NCBI GenBank assembly: GCA_963921825.1
Contig: OY997594.1
Span: 35,012,956-35,076,955, forward strand
Length of the DNA: 64,000 nt
Origin: Erodium maritimum
Lineage: Eukaryota; Streptophyta; Magnoliopsida; Geraniales; Geraniaceae
Direction: 5' to 3'
Below, piece after piece: positions 12,392 to 23,334 of this stretch. Each line of letters opens with the position of its first letter. The first letter of the stretch is position 1. A model generated the notes under the pieces. The model worked only from the letters and a program-made list of their open reading frames with translations. It did no database searches and was not told the origin of the DNA. The position numbers were made by a program, and so were the translations under genes.

Positions 12392-13827
12392 TGTAAGGAC
12401 CGCTCCTGGTCAACGCCGGTCAATTGGCGGAAAAACGGAAAAATTTCAAATTTTGGGACAGACACCTAAATGAACCTAAGATTGACCCCGAGGGTCATAT
12501 CGGACTTAAGTTGACCCCGACATCGACCAAAGTGAGTTCTGGGTGACTCAGGGCAACTTTTTGACCAGTTCGGGAAAAGTTGACTTTTTGCCGAAAAAGT
12601 CAACCGAGCAACGTTTTGGTCCGTTCGAGGCCCGATTTGGATCAAAAAAGCTTATTCGTCGTTACAGTGGTCTTAGTTGGACCGTTTCCTTGTAGCACGC
12701 GAAATTTCATAAATTCTTAGAAAATGGGCCCGTACGGGGTCCGAAACGGCCAAATTTCGCGAATATTTTTCAAACTAGTGGGACCCACATGACACTTGTC
12801 ATGAAAGTGGTGGTTTAGAGTTGAAAGGACAATTGTGCCCTTGACTTTAAAGAAATGACAAAAGAGAAAGGAGGGGTATTTTAGTCGTTTTGCTATGTGT
12901 TAGTGTTTGAATCAAATTAAAAAGGAAAGAAGGAGTGAGTCTCGGCCAAAACAGGAAAAAAGGAGAGAAGAGGAGAGAGAAATAAGAGAGAGAAAGGGAA
13001 GGAGAGAAAATAAGGAGAAGCTTGGGATTTTTGAAGATCGACGACGATCCGACCGTTGGATCGGGTTTGTTCTTGCATAATCGTCATCCCCTCATCGTTG
13101 CCTACGGTAAGAACCCGAATTTTCCTCGTTTCAACGTGTTTGATTTCTAAGTGTTCGTTTCGAATTGATTAAATGATGAACGGTTGAGGTTTAGAGGTCG
13201 TTAGGAACATTTTGGGGCGAAAATGAGCGTTCTCCGGTGTGGCCGGGTGGGGCCCACGTGTTCGGGTGTCGGGTTTTTCGTGTTTGGGTGGTCTTGGACG
13301 ATCCCCGAGTCGATAACTTAAACCCGTATAAAATTATGGAATTAAATTGGGAAAATTGGAATTATCGGGTTCAGAAACTTTAAACTCGAATTAAATCGCT
13401 CGGACGTCAGAATTTAGTTCCGTCGATTGCGTTGGAACACGCGAATTATTTTAAGATCGTAGAAACGAAAATGAGAATTTTCGGAGCCCCGGAAGGGCGT
13501 TTACCGATCCCGAGCAGATTCGCCGAGCCGGGCGAATCGGACTTTTCCGGACCCTTTGTTGACAATGTCGAGTAATCGGAAAGTTTGGGAGTGATCGGCA
13601 TTGTCGGGGTTGCGTTTGAGCGTTAAGTTCATTAAATTCGGGTTCCACCTGCTTATTTAAAAAGTGTGTTAATTGTGATCATTGTAGACCGTGTCGCCGA
13701 CCGTGGAAAGAGGAGGCTAAGCGGGTAATCTGGAGCATTGCCGGAGCGCGAGCATCGGATTTGACACGCTTCAAGAGGTAGGGAAAAGTAGCCGGATATC
13801 GGCCTTGACTAGGGAAAGTTATTAGTA

Positions 13828-14046
13828 GAAATGCATGTGACACTTGGTGGTGTCGTAGGATAAGTGAACTTATCGAACAATAGAAATGCATGTGACACTT
13901 GGTGGTGTCGTAGGATAAGTGAACTCATCGAACAATAGAAATGCATGTGACACTTGGTGGTGTCGTAGGATAAGTGAACGTATCGAACAATAGAAATGCA
14001 TGTGGCACTTGGTGGTGCTGTAGGTTAAGTAAACTGACCGAGCGAT
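13828..14046. repeat. 55-bp tandem repeat, 4 copies
   Basis: Four copies of a 55-bp unit containing gcatgtgacacttggtggtg, the last more diverged, inside the solo LTR. Related text (cggtgtcacatgcaattcta, reversed) occurs once at the matching place in the 9-kb element's LTRs. Confidence 0.9.
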
Positions 14047-14924
14047 AGGAATCACATGTGGGCACCTGGTTGTGCCCGTAGGTTGAGTGAACTGATTGTG
14101 TTTGTGTGTGGCTATGTGTGCCTGTGGGGTATTGAGCCCGTTTGTTGTTGACTGACTTGCTGAGTGGTAGTTAGTCGTGATGTTAATTTCGCTATTTGCG
14201 GAGTATTGTGTGATATTTGGTTGTGATTGTGATTGTTCTGGTGATACCTGGATGAGATGTGCCCGAGAGGTGTGTCGTAGCTTGTCACGCCCCAAATCCA
14301 GTTCTTGCCCGGACTCGAGGCATGACTAGTAGAATATGAATAAAAGAGATAACAATTCGACAATAGGTTCACGAGAACTCCAAAAAGTAACTCAATCCAT
14401 AAAATTCGATGCAAAAGTAAGTAACCCTCTAGGGGTGTAATAATAAACCTCTACAAAATCTGTTCTTAAACAAAAAGAAACGAAAGTGAAGTCTCTACTG
14501 ACACCCACAGTGAGAAGCTCCCGAGCCTCTACTCCTCAATCAAACCTGTAAACACAACAATGAACTCACAGGGGTGAGCTTACGCTCAGTAGGGAAAACA
14601 CAAAACAGGGTAAACCTTAACTCCAACAAGATCAACCATAAAGTCAACAGAATATAACTTAACAAACCCGGGAAAAAAGTAAACTAGTCAATGCCGTGGC
14701 ACATGAAGTCTCCACCCTCCGATCCACATGATGTGTCCTCTCGGATTTTCCCTCAAATCCAGAGGAGACGCATAACATTGAGGCGACCGGAAACAACCCT
14801 TCGGGGCGCTTATCGTCGGGATTCTCAGAAACGTCTCCAAAGGATTTTATGTCCTCGGGAACCAAGGTATTACTCTCATAGGGAGCATACACTTGGGCAA
14901 TTCACCAAATAACCAATATATTAT

Positions 14925-15048
14925 CCTACACCGGACTCCTCAACGGTGTAGGTACCATACCGTAACAACCATAATCCCGATCTCACCCTACACCGGACTC
15001 CTCGACGGTGTAGGTGCCATACCGTATCAACCATGATCCAATAACAAC
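14925..15048. repeat. 62-bp tandem duplication with hairpin
   Basis: Two copies of a 62-bp unit. Each contains cctacaccggactcc followed by acggtgtaggt, so the two ends of the core can pair as a small hairpin (ctacaccg with cggtgtag). Confidence 0.85.
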
Positions 15049-15951
15049 TTAGTAACACGCTCAACCGAAACTCGACGCCATCCAATCCAACCACTACTAA
15101 TCCACTAACACACAGAGCTCACACATCACTAATTCCCCATAGCACACAGCACACAAATCACTAAATCACGTCACACCAATCACACAATGCCAACTTACCG
15201 TTCACTTACCAGTTTCGAACCATCGGGGCATCGATCACCTGATTGCACCGCTCGGTACAACCAGTCATACTCGATGCTCCAAACAACCATTCAAGTAAAT
15301 CAAGTAATCAATCGGATACAATCAACGAGCAAGTACGAGTTTAAACAACCAATCATAAAGCCTTCAAAAGAGCATTCAAACATACAATTCCACTAGTTTC
15401 ATTAGACTCTTTAGCCTATCCACTAAGCAATCAACAACCAAGCATGTGATCCTAACACGCAACTAATCCGAGGGCTTTGCCAAGGCTCCTCTACCAGACA
15501 ATCATATCCCAAGTATTGAAAGCGAATTACACTAGTGATTGGCATCTTAATCGGTCACCACTAGACACTCCGGTTATTAGTAATTGAAAGACGATTAAGC
15601 TAGCTATTCGCATCCTATATGCATTTCTAGGACCTTGTCCAATTTTATTAACCTAGCATGCACACTAAACATCGTAAACGAGAGGTTAAGGCTTTCCCTA
15701 CCTCAAGGTCCTCCTCTTCAACGCTTTGATGAAGTCCGGCGATCACCACGTCGCTCTTCCCTCGGGTCCCGGCGTGATCCTTGCTTCTCTAGATCAATCC
15801 CCAAAGTCTTGGACACAAAGAAACGCTAATTAGACTCCACTTAAACAGCAAGAAAGATCCTCAAAACCCTTCCAAAGTTCAGCTCAAAACCAAGATGCAA
15901 AACCTTCGAAAAACCCCCAAGAAACCCTCACCCTGGTCTGTCACGGACCTG

Positions 15952-16024
15952 GTCACGGATCCGTGACGTTAACCCGCACGGTTACCGTCACGGAGCCGTG
16001 ACGAGTGCCGTCACGGATCCGTGG
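15952..16024. repeat. Cluster of cacggatccgtg palindromes
   Basis: GTCACGGATCCGTGAC (15952-15967) is a perfect 16-base palindrome. CGTCACGGAGCCGTGACG (15986-16003) is a near-perfect one. A third partial copy is at 16009-16024. All lie in the nested solo LTR. Confidence 0.9.
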
Positions 16025-16906
16025 GGCACCAGGGCAGTTTCGCCCTTCTTCAACCTCCAGCTCCAAAACTCCGAAAAACCACCATCAAACCCAGAAATTT
16101 ACCCTTTCCAACCCCCAAAACAGTCCAAATCCTTCAATACTCCTCTACCCATGGTAGGAATCAACACACAAACAAGTTTCCAATGATTCATCAAATCAAA
16201 CCCACTTCAAAATCTCCAACAACTAGTGATTTCTCAACAAAAACTTAACCAAGCTCTTCATCAACACCATCTCCCATCATTTCTACTCAAACCCAACATC
16301 ATCTAGCAACTTTCACCCAAAACCCATGAAAATAGATGAAGAGAAATGAGGATTAGAGAGTTCCATTACCTCTAGGATGTGGAGATGAAGAAGATGCTAG
16401 TACTTTTGAGGGTGGATGGCTAGAGGAAGACTCCAAATGGCTCCTTCTTCTTTGATTTTCCTTCAAGCTTCCATGGGAGCTCTTCTCCCTTGCTTCCTCT
16501 CCAAATTTCGGCTACACCAATGCAAATAAGAAGATTTTGCTTCTCCAATTACATATAATACCTAGATGTAGCAAAGACCTAAATGCCCTTGAGCTAGATT
16601 CCCTTGTAGTAGCTTTTGGGAGGGTAAAAGGGACTATGACTATCCCTTTTCTCTCTTTCAACCAAAAGAAGACAAGTGTCCACCTAGGTCATTTAACTTT
16701 CCAAAATAATTTCCAGCACTTTTAAAATAACGCTTTAGTCGATAAAAAGTCTCGTTTTGACCAAAATTGACTTTATCCAATATTATACTCAAACGAAAGG
16801 GTTTTCTCCCCTGAAGCCAACCGTGATAATGGCTAAATCGTTTGGGTTCCGGAAAAGTCCCGCGTGACTTCCGGAGTCACCGGTTCGACCGGAAGCGGGT
16901 CTTACA

Positions 16907-17250
16907 TACCTTCCGATGCGCGACCGGTAAAGTGCCGAGGGCTGTGTTCCCCGTGAGGTGTGTCGTACCTTCCGGCGCGTGATTGGTAAAGTGCTGAGGC
17001 TTGAGCTGTGCCCGAGAGGTGTGTCGTACCTTCCGATGCGCGACGGGTAAAGTGCCGAGGGCTGTGGTCCCCGTGAGGTGTGTCGTACCTTCCGGCGCGC
17101 GATTGGTAAAGTGCTGAGGCTTGAGTTATGCCCGTGAGGTGTGTCGTACCTTCTGATGCGCGATCGGTAAAGTGCCGAGGGCTGTGGTCCCCGTGAGGTG
17201 TGTCGTACCTTCCGACGCGCGATCGGTAAAGTGCTGAGGCTTGTGGTTGT
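16907..17250. repeat. 60-bp tandem repeat, six units in alternating types
   Basis: Units of 59-61 bp begin taccttccg at about 16907, 16966, 17027, 17086, 17147 and 17206. Odd units carry gtgccgagggctgtg and even units gtgctgaggcttg, so the array is a 120-bp dimer repeated three times. It belongs to the outer solo LTR and was split by the nested LTR at its left side. Confidence 0.9.
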
Positions 17251-17284
17251 GCAGTATGTGTGTTGATCCTTTGTGATCTTGCGT

Positions 17285-18214
17285 AGTGCCGGCCCTGAGG
17301 CCAAGCAGCCCAAGCAATGACTTGGGGCTCAAGATTTTTTTTTGAGGCTATAAAAAAGCCCAAATACAGAAACGGTTTTAGTGTTTTACAATTGGTTTTA
17401 ATACAAAAGCCCAAACGCACGAGTAGTACTCGGCTATTCCAAACCAAACGCTGAAACGCGTCCCTTCCTCTTCCCCATTCCCATTCCAATTGGTTAACGA
17501 TCAGAGACAGAGAGTCAGAGACACACCTTCCTCGCCGTCGCCGGACCTCCTGCGCCCACCTTACACGCCGGACCAGCCGCGCCGACCTTCCTCGCCATAC
17601 CTCCCGCCGGACCTCCCTTGTCGAACACACACACACAATCACGGTCGGACCTCCCTTGCCGAACAAACAGGTATGTTTCTAATTTTTTTTATATCAGACA
17701 CTGATTCAATATATTTTTTGATGTGAATCATGTGACAACCAGTTTATATAGTTTATATAATATTTTTTTGATGTGAATCATGAGACAGCAAGTAACTTGC
17801 AGCAAGTTTATATCAGATTCAAGTTTTTTGATTCAATATTGTTTGAGTGTAATTCTCTGATTTTTGATTCACGATTTTATTGTAAAACTAATTTACTATA
17901 TACATGTATATGTATATGTATATAAGTATATTTCACTTATGTATACGTATATATAATATATGTATATATGATTACAATTTACATACACGGTTGATATCCG
18001 GGTTTGCAGTGATAATTCGTCTTTTAGGAGGCAAAAATTTGTTCTGCTTAAACTTAATGTCTCCTGCAATACAAATGAAAATTATAGGCATACCATTAAT
18101 AACTTGAAGCTATATATATGAGTTCAAAATTATATGGTTTCGGTAAAAAAAATTGAGATTAAGGGGCTCAAAAAAGTGAGTCGTTTGGGGCTCCAAATTC
18201 TCAAGGCCGGCCTT
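17285..18214. mobile_element. Non-autonomous hAT-like element
   Basis: Terminal inverted repeats AGTGCCGGCCCTGAG (left) and CTCAAGGCCGGCCTT (right) fit hAT ends. Flanks share GATCTTGCGT (17275-17284 and 18215-18224), which contains the 8-bp duplication expected of hAT; the exact cut is ambiguous by a base or two. Inner arms also pair (aatgacttggggctcaag with gggctcaaaa and ggggctcc). The interior has a proline-rich open stretch (about 17490-17670) followed by a plausible splice donor (aggtatgtttc) and A/T-rich DNA. That resembles the first exon of a transposase gene that has lost the rest. No transposase domain remains. Confidence 0.82.
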
Positions 18215-18418
18215 GATCTTGCGTGCATTGTGTGTGTTGATATTGCGTGACTTTGTTCACGATTGTGTTTGTTAGTAAAGGTCGTAAGTTCTGTGTTAAA
18301 GGGTGAGGTCTTGGGTTTGAGACTCATCAATAACCTACGGTGGTGATACAGTGCCTCTATGTGAGGGTCTCACCACGGAGAGGGGTTAGGGTTGATGCGC
18401 TGCGGCGCAGTACGAACT

Positions 18419-18605
18419 AGGTTTCCCCCACGTGAACGGGTTGTTCGAGGTTTCCCTCACGTGAACGGGTGGTTCGAGGTTTCCCTCACGTGAACGGGTG
18501 GTTTGAGGTTTCCCTCACGTGAACGGGTTGTTTGAGGTTTCCCTCACGTGAATGGGTGGTTTGAGGTTTCCCTCACGTGAGTGGGTTGTTTGAGGTTTCC
18601 CCTAT
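18419..18605. repeat. 29-bp tandem repeat with CACGTG core
   Basis: Six copies of a 29-bp unit cgaggtttccctcacgtgaa plus cgggtggtt, degenerating into longer units to about 18790. Each unit contains the palindrome CACGTG or a variant. The array is inside the outer solo LTR. Confidence 0.9.
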
Positions 18606-19572
18606 GTGATTGGGTAGTTGGGGTATTGATGTTGTGAGCAATAGTGTTTTGCTTAGTTGAGAACGTGATCCCCGTTTTGAGGTTTCCCCTACGTGATCAG
18701 GTAATTGGGGTGTTGATATGGTGAGCAATAATGTTTTACTTAGTGGAGAATATGATCCCCATTCGAGGTTTCCCTTCGTGAGCGAGTATTTGAGGTATTG
18801 ATATCGTGAGCAGTTGTGACGGTTTGGTATCAGGTTTTGAGGTAGTTGTTTGCCCTGTTTAGATTGGTAAGTTGTTGATGTTTTAGTAGTATGCCATAAT
18901 CGAACGGGTATCCGTGGAGGTGAGCGGAACGCTCATCCCCTTTACTACTTTCCCGCAAGCCTCTGAGGTAGGGACGAGTAGCGAATACTGGTTTGGTTGC
19001 GGAAAGTTACAAGTAAATGCACATAGGATCGTGTGAGGGTTGTGCTTTACCTTGTCGGTGCGACTAATGGGATGGTTGTTCGGTCTCTGATTTGGGGTCT
19101 CCTTTACGTGCACGGGTTTTAGATGGTTGGGGAAATTGGCAGTGATTTGTGTGACAGTCGGGTTTAATATGTGATTTGGGGTGGTAGTCCCCTATGTTAT
19201 TGTTTGTTGCCGGTGTTCCCGACATTTCTGCTGTATGCCGTAGTCAGTCTGGTGTCCGTGGTGGTGAGCGAAACGCTCACCCCTTGCTGCTTTTCCTACA
19301 TGTACCGTTTGCGAGGCGGACTAGGAGGATCTCTCGAGGCTTGAAGAGCTAGGAGCGAGAGTCTGGGCTGTCGGGGTTGTCTAGCGACGTACACTCATGT
19401 TTTAGTGTTCTTTCGTTTTTTTTTAAATTAAAACTCAGTTTGTAAAATATTGTTTGATTAATACAAGTGGTGCTTTAAAAGCGGTTTATTAAACTATTTG
19501 AGACTTTGTTTTACTTGCTTCATCGTTCCCGTTCCGGGTTCGGTTATACTGAATTCGGGGCGTGACACGACT

Positions 19573-20264
19573 ACTCCCGCTGCCTCCACTATTTCCTCCG
19601 CAACTGCTACTGTCGTTGTCTTGGCTGCCCAAGATACGCCGACCCTTCGAACACCTCATCATCCCAGCCGATATCGAGACCGGGGCCGTCATGACAAACC
19701 TATCTGGAGAAGCCTCACGTCGCCCCGCGCCGTTGCCATGGCCTGCCGTCAACAACCCCATAACCCACGGATGGGTCGTTCGTGTCTCCGCCACATGACC
19801 ACTCTAACCATCCCGGATCAAACCATGGGTCCTCGTCCGTTTGGTGTTGTACCCCTCACCACTAAGGAGCAAGCCCATTTGTCCCCGGAGCATATAATCA
19901 TCGATCAATAGTTGTAAGCCCTTCAAAACGCACCAACACCATAGCACCCATACTATTAAGATCACACTGAAAGTAAACATGGTAAAACAAGAACCACAAG
20001 CCGCTTAAGTACTCATCCACACAAACCAAACGACAATAGAGGTGAGGACCAAGCCGTTGCCAAGTCTTCTCTCTAAGGTTTATACGTCGCAATATAATAC
20101 TACACACTTATACTAGAATAATGTCCTATTTTCTAATATAATAATAAACATATGATGTTTTTGGTTTGTCTGTCCCATCGTTTGTAATTTGTATTTTACT
20201 ATCGTGTATTTATTACTTTCTCTTATTATTGGTGTTTGTATATAACTGATAAAATGTTTTTTTT
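19573..20264. other. Unassigned flank of the solo LTR
   Basis: This DNA was continuous with 11725-12391 before the solo LTR inserted at CGACT. It is GC-balanced, with open frames on both strands (for example minus 19489-19794, whose non-LTR part starts MAETRTTHPWVMGLLTAG). None is a family I recognise, and no splice pattern stands out. It may be an older element or a gene relic. Confidence 0.35.
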
Positions 20265-22290
20265 GTTTTTTTTTTGATCGGCAAAGCAAATTTAGATTAA
20301 AATTGTTCTTTAGAAAGAAGAACAAAGTTTGAATACAACCAAAGGAGCAATCTCAAAGGATCCTCAGACTAACCAAAGGAAATACAACCAGACATCCAGT
20401 CAGATAAGGAAATCAACAAGAACACCAAAGGATATCAAAATAAGGACTAAAACTTGAATACCAACTTGAATACCAAAGGAAGTCCAACAACCAGAAATCA
20501 CCCAACCTTATCCAAGTTTAAGCTTCCAAACTCTCAACTCAATAGTGCTTCCAACGAGGGGGAGCCACTACTACGCCGGAGGCCAACACCATACCCGACA
20601 GAGTAAAGTTCGATGGAAACCCACCAGACCCCCTTCAACAAGCAAACCTAAACCCAAAGACTTCAAAGGAGGCTGAACAAGCCCAAAGGACTCGCCGGAG
20701 AAACAACAGTTCCAGCGAGCTCGATCCACAGTATGGTCGAGAAGGAGCGAAGTCTAAAGAAAAGGAATGCTTGAAGGGGAAAGAGAAGGAAAGTCAAACA
20801 AGGAAGGGGAAGAGTGAGAAGCACAAAGGAGTAGATCAAAGAATCTACACAGTCCTTGACCCTTACTCTGCCCTCCTCACCCACTTTTGGCCTACACCGA
20901 AGAAGGGGCTAACGAGGAGGGCTAGTATTTCTACCTGAATAAGGGAGGCTGCGAAGATCCACAATTCAGCTTTCCACCAGCAGAAGCCCGAGTCCTACGA
21001 CCTCGGGAGCCGAAAAGTTGATCTAAGGAGGTGCAAAAGCAGCAAACCCCAGTCTCCATTCGAACGAGAATCTCCCAGCACCATAGGAATCCTCTGCGAA
21101 GAAGCCTGTCCCACGACTGAAACTGAAAGACAACGAACAAAAGGAAGATCGAGCATCATCACAAGAGCACCAATGGAGGACCCAGCACCACACACGGAGT
21201 GAAGCCGAAACCGCGATAATCCTCTCCGCAAGAAAGAGCAAAATCGTCCCACAACGGTCTGCAGCACCCCGAAAAAGATATGGTGAGAAAAGCCAACCAC
21301 GACCCGAACTCGAATGTGCTCGACCCGAACCCAAAAGAGCCAACAGTTCGACCCGAACCACCAGTCCGACCCAGATCTTCCTTCCCGAACCTAAGGAGCA
21401 GCACCCGAGCAGGCCCAAACAGGCCCAGCCCGCGATACAAACTGTCGAACCAACCCGGCCCGGTCGGCCAAAACCCTACCCGACCCGCAGAAGCTTCCAA
21501 AACGAGCCGTCAACCTCGACTGTTGCAGTACCCAGCAACACCGGCGAACCTGCAAACCAGCCCACGAACCAGCCACCGTTGCCGGAGCCGAACAACCACA
21601 TCTGTGCTACTCCGACCAAACCACCCAGAACACGGCAAGGACTCCGACCAGGTCTGTCAGAGAGGCACGCTTGACGAGCAGCAACAGGCATCGGATCCAA
21701 GGACAGAGCTCCAGCTAGCAGCATCGGGCAACTCCGGCGAACCTCAACCGAGCAGCAACAGGAAGAGAGATAAAATCAGCCCACGAACCAGCCACCGTCG
21801 CCGGAGCCGAGCAACCACGTCTGAGCTACTCCGACCAAACCACCCAGAACGTCAAGGACTCCGACCAGGTCTGTCAGAGGGGCGTGTTTGGCGAGCAGCA
21901 ACAGGCGTCGGAGCCAAGGATACGAGCTTCAGCAAACGCAAGCCGGCGAGCCAAAAGGAGAGCTCCGGCAAGCAATATCGGGCTGAGGAACCTGAAGGAG
22001 CTTCAAAACGAAGGCCTGAAGCAAAGCGAGCACAGATCCGGTGAGACTAGCCCAGATCTGAAGGAGGCCGGCAACCGGAGCAAGTCCCCGGGATGACGAG
22101 CCTCGAGAAGAAAACGCCGGACCAAAGCCCCGGACCACCGGAACAAAGGAGAAGGCGAATAAAGGGGAAGGGGGGAAGAAGAGGCGCCGCCGGCAACTTC
22201 CATGGTCGAAACCAAGGACGTCACCGGCGGGGTGAGGGGGTGGCGGCACAACAAGGAGCAGTAGGGTTTACGTTTTTTTAGAGAGAGTTT
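20265..22290 (-). mobile_element. Non-autonomous LINE, about 2 kb
   Basis: The plus strand begins with a T-run followed by gatcggcaaagcaaatttag, the reverse complement of the plant LINE 3' tail AATTTGCTTTGCCGATC plus poly-A. The other end near 22290 has agggtttacgttttttta and gagagag, resembling LINE 5' ends. Between them is GC-rich DNA with several long open frames, none of which encodes ORF1, endonuclease or RT. A roughly 150-bp segment (gccaccgt..gccggagccgagcaaccac) is duplicated around 21560-21880. The layout matches 42411-44840 and 62085-63755. No target-site duplication was found. Confidence 0.65.
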
Positions 22291-23326
22291 TTTGCAGAAT
22301 GGCCACACCCCCTGTCAATTTTAGGGAGGGAGTGCACTATTGTTTATTTTGTTATATGAATGAGAATACAATAAGGGATCCTATTTATAATAATAGTGCG
22401 AGATGAAGACTTTTAATTGCAATTAGGGGTGTTTGTGGGGGATATTTGTCCGTGGGGAGGAGATTTTCATCCGTCCGTGCGATGTAGATTTGAATTTTTG
22501 TATTCCACGACCAGTTCATGACAAATGGATATTTGGCGGATTTTATCCGCAAAATATGCGGGTGGATCGGGTACAGTCCGTGTGGCCCGCAAACTTTAAT
22601 CAAAATCGAACATGAAATAATTTTTAGAAAAAACTAATACCATTTTTTGATTCAATCAATTGTCAGACACCTATTTACATTACAAAAATAATATTGATCC
22701 AAAACCAAGGATCCAAAACCTGACAATCAATCAATCGAAGGCCTAGAGAGGAAATGTAGTTCCAAGCTAGAGACCTAGATTTGCTTGGATCTTGAGATCG
22801 CAAGTTCAATAACTAAATTACTCCTACAATTCTAATTCAAGTTCTTGGTATAAGCTGTTCTCGATTCCTTATGAGGAATCACACTGTAAACATTTTGATT
22901 CTTCTCATTTTCAATCAACAGGAACATGGCATGTGGCATTCAAATTATAAAAAATATTTAACTATTTCAATAATAGTTTTGCACTATTTCACTCTACAAA
23001 CATTATTTAAATAGTACAACAAAAACGCAAAATTAAGTATATTAATTGAAATTATATGAGGAACCGGTATCAGAAACTTTCCACAACGTAGACTATGTTA
23101 AAATAATAGGAATCGATTCCTTAAATACATAAATCCCTAAACAAGGTGTCGATATTAAAATTCATAGAAAAACCTTGATAATATACGTTTTTGAACAGTC
23201 GATACAATATGGAACTTGGTGTGACGGACAGTGGCTCATGTAACTTACTTATTTAATTATATACTCTAAGAAAACCCTACAATGAGTGTAGCAGCCATGG
23301 GCACTAAATGGGAAAGGGATTGTGTA
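22291..23326. other. Spacer, no gene seen
   Basis: No coding exon, RNA gene or clear repeat is supported here. The piece 22430-22610 is rich in gggtggatcgggtac-like text and may be a transposon remnant. The rest is A/T-rich. Confidence 0.4.
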
Positions 23327-23334
23327 TATAGAAC

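Larger units (their letters stand above)
14283..16906 (-). mobile_element. Nested solo LTR, second Ty3-type family
   Basis: In plus orientation this 2624-bp unit starts TGTCACGCCCCAAATCC and ends GGGTCTTACA, so the element reads on the minus strand (TGTAAGACCC...GGGGCGTGACA). Flanks are TAGCT (14278-14282) and TACCT (16907-16911), a 5-bp duplication with one mismatch. The flanking text on both sides belongs to the same 60-bp tandem repeat (gaggtgtgtcgta|ccttccg), which confirms the insertion point. No gag or pol and no second LTR are present, so it is a solo LTR. The LTR start at 63756 belongs to the same or a close family. Confidence 0.85.
12392..19567 (+). mobile_element. Solo LTR of a Ty3-type element, with two nested insertions
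   Basis: The segment starts TGTAAGGACCGC and ends GGGGCGTGACA. It is flanked by identical 5-bp repeats CGACT (12387-12391 and 19568-19572), the mark of LTR integration. Gross length is 7176 bp. Removing the solo LTR at 14283-16906 and the hAT derivative at 17285-18214, with one target repeat each, leaves about 3.6 kb. Its parts match, in order, the reverse complement of the LTRs at 32018-35243 and 37756-41007: the tcaacgccggtcaa start, the CT/GA-rich block, the gtcgagtaat and gtttgggagtgatcg block, and gtgagcgaaacgctcacccc near the end. The orientation is therefore plus, opposite to that element. Confidence 0.88.

Noticed and set aside
16902-17666. 254-codon minus-strand frame with repeated SALYRSR text
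   Set aside because: It is a translation of the 60-bp tandem array (unit length near a multiple of three) continuing into the hAT element. No domain or splice logic supports a gene.
21280-22044. 254-codon plus-strand frame rich in Pro, Arg and Ser
   Set aside because: It lies antisense within a non-autonomous LINE in GC-rich DNA, where stop codons are scarce. Composition is of low complexity and no family is recognised.
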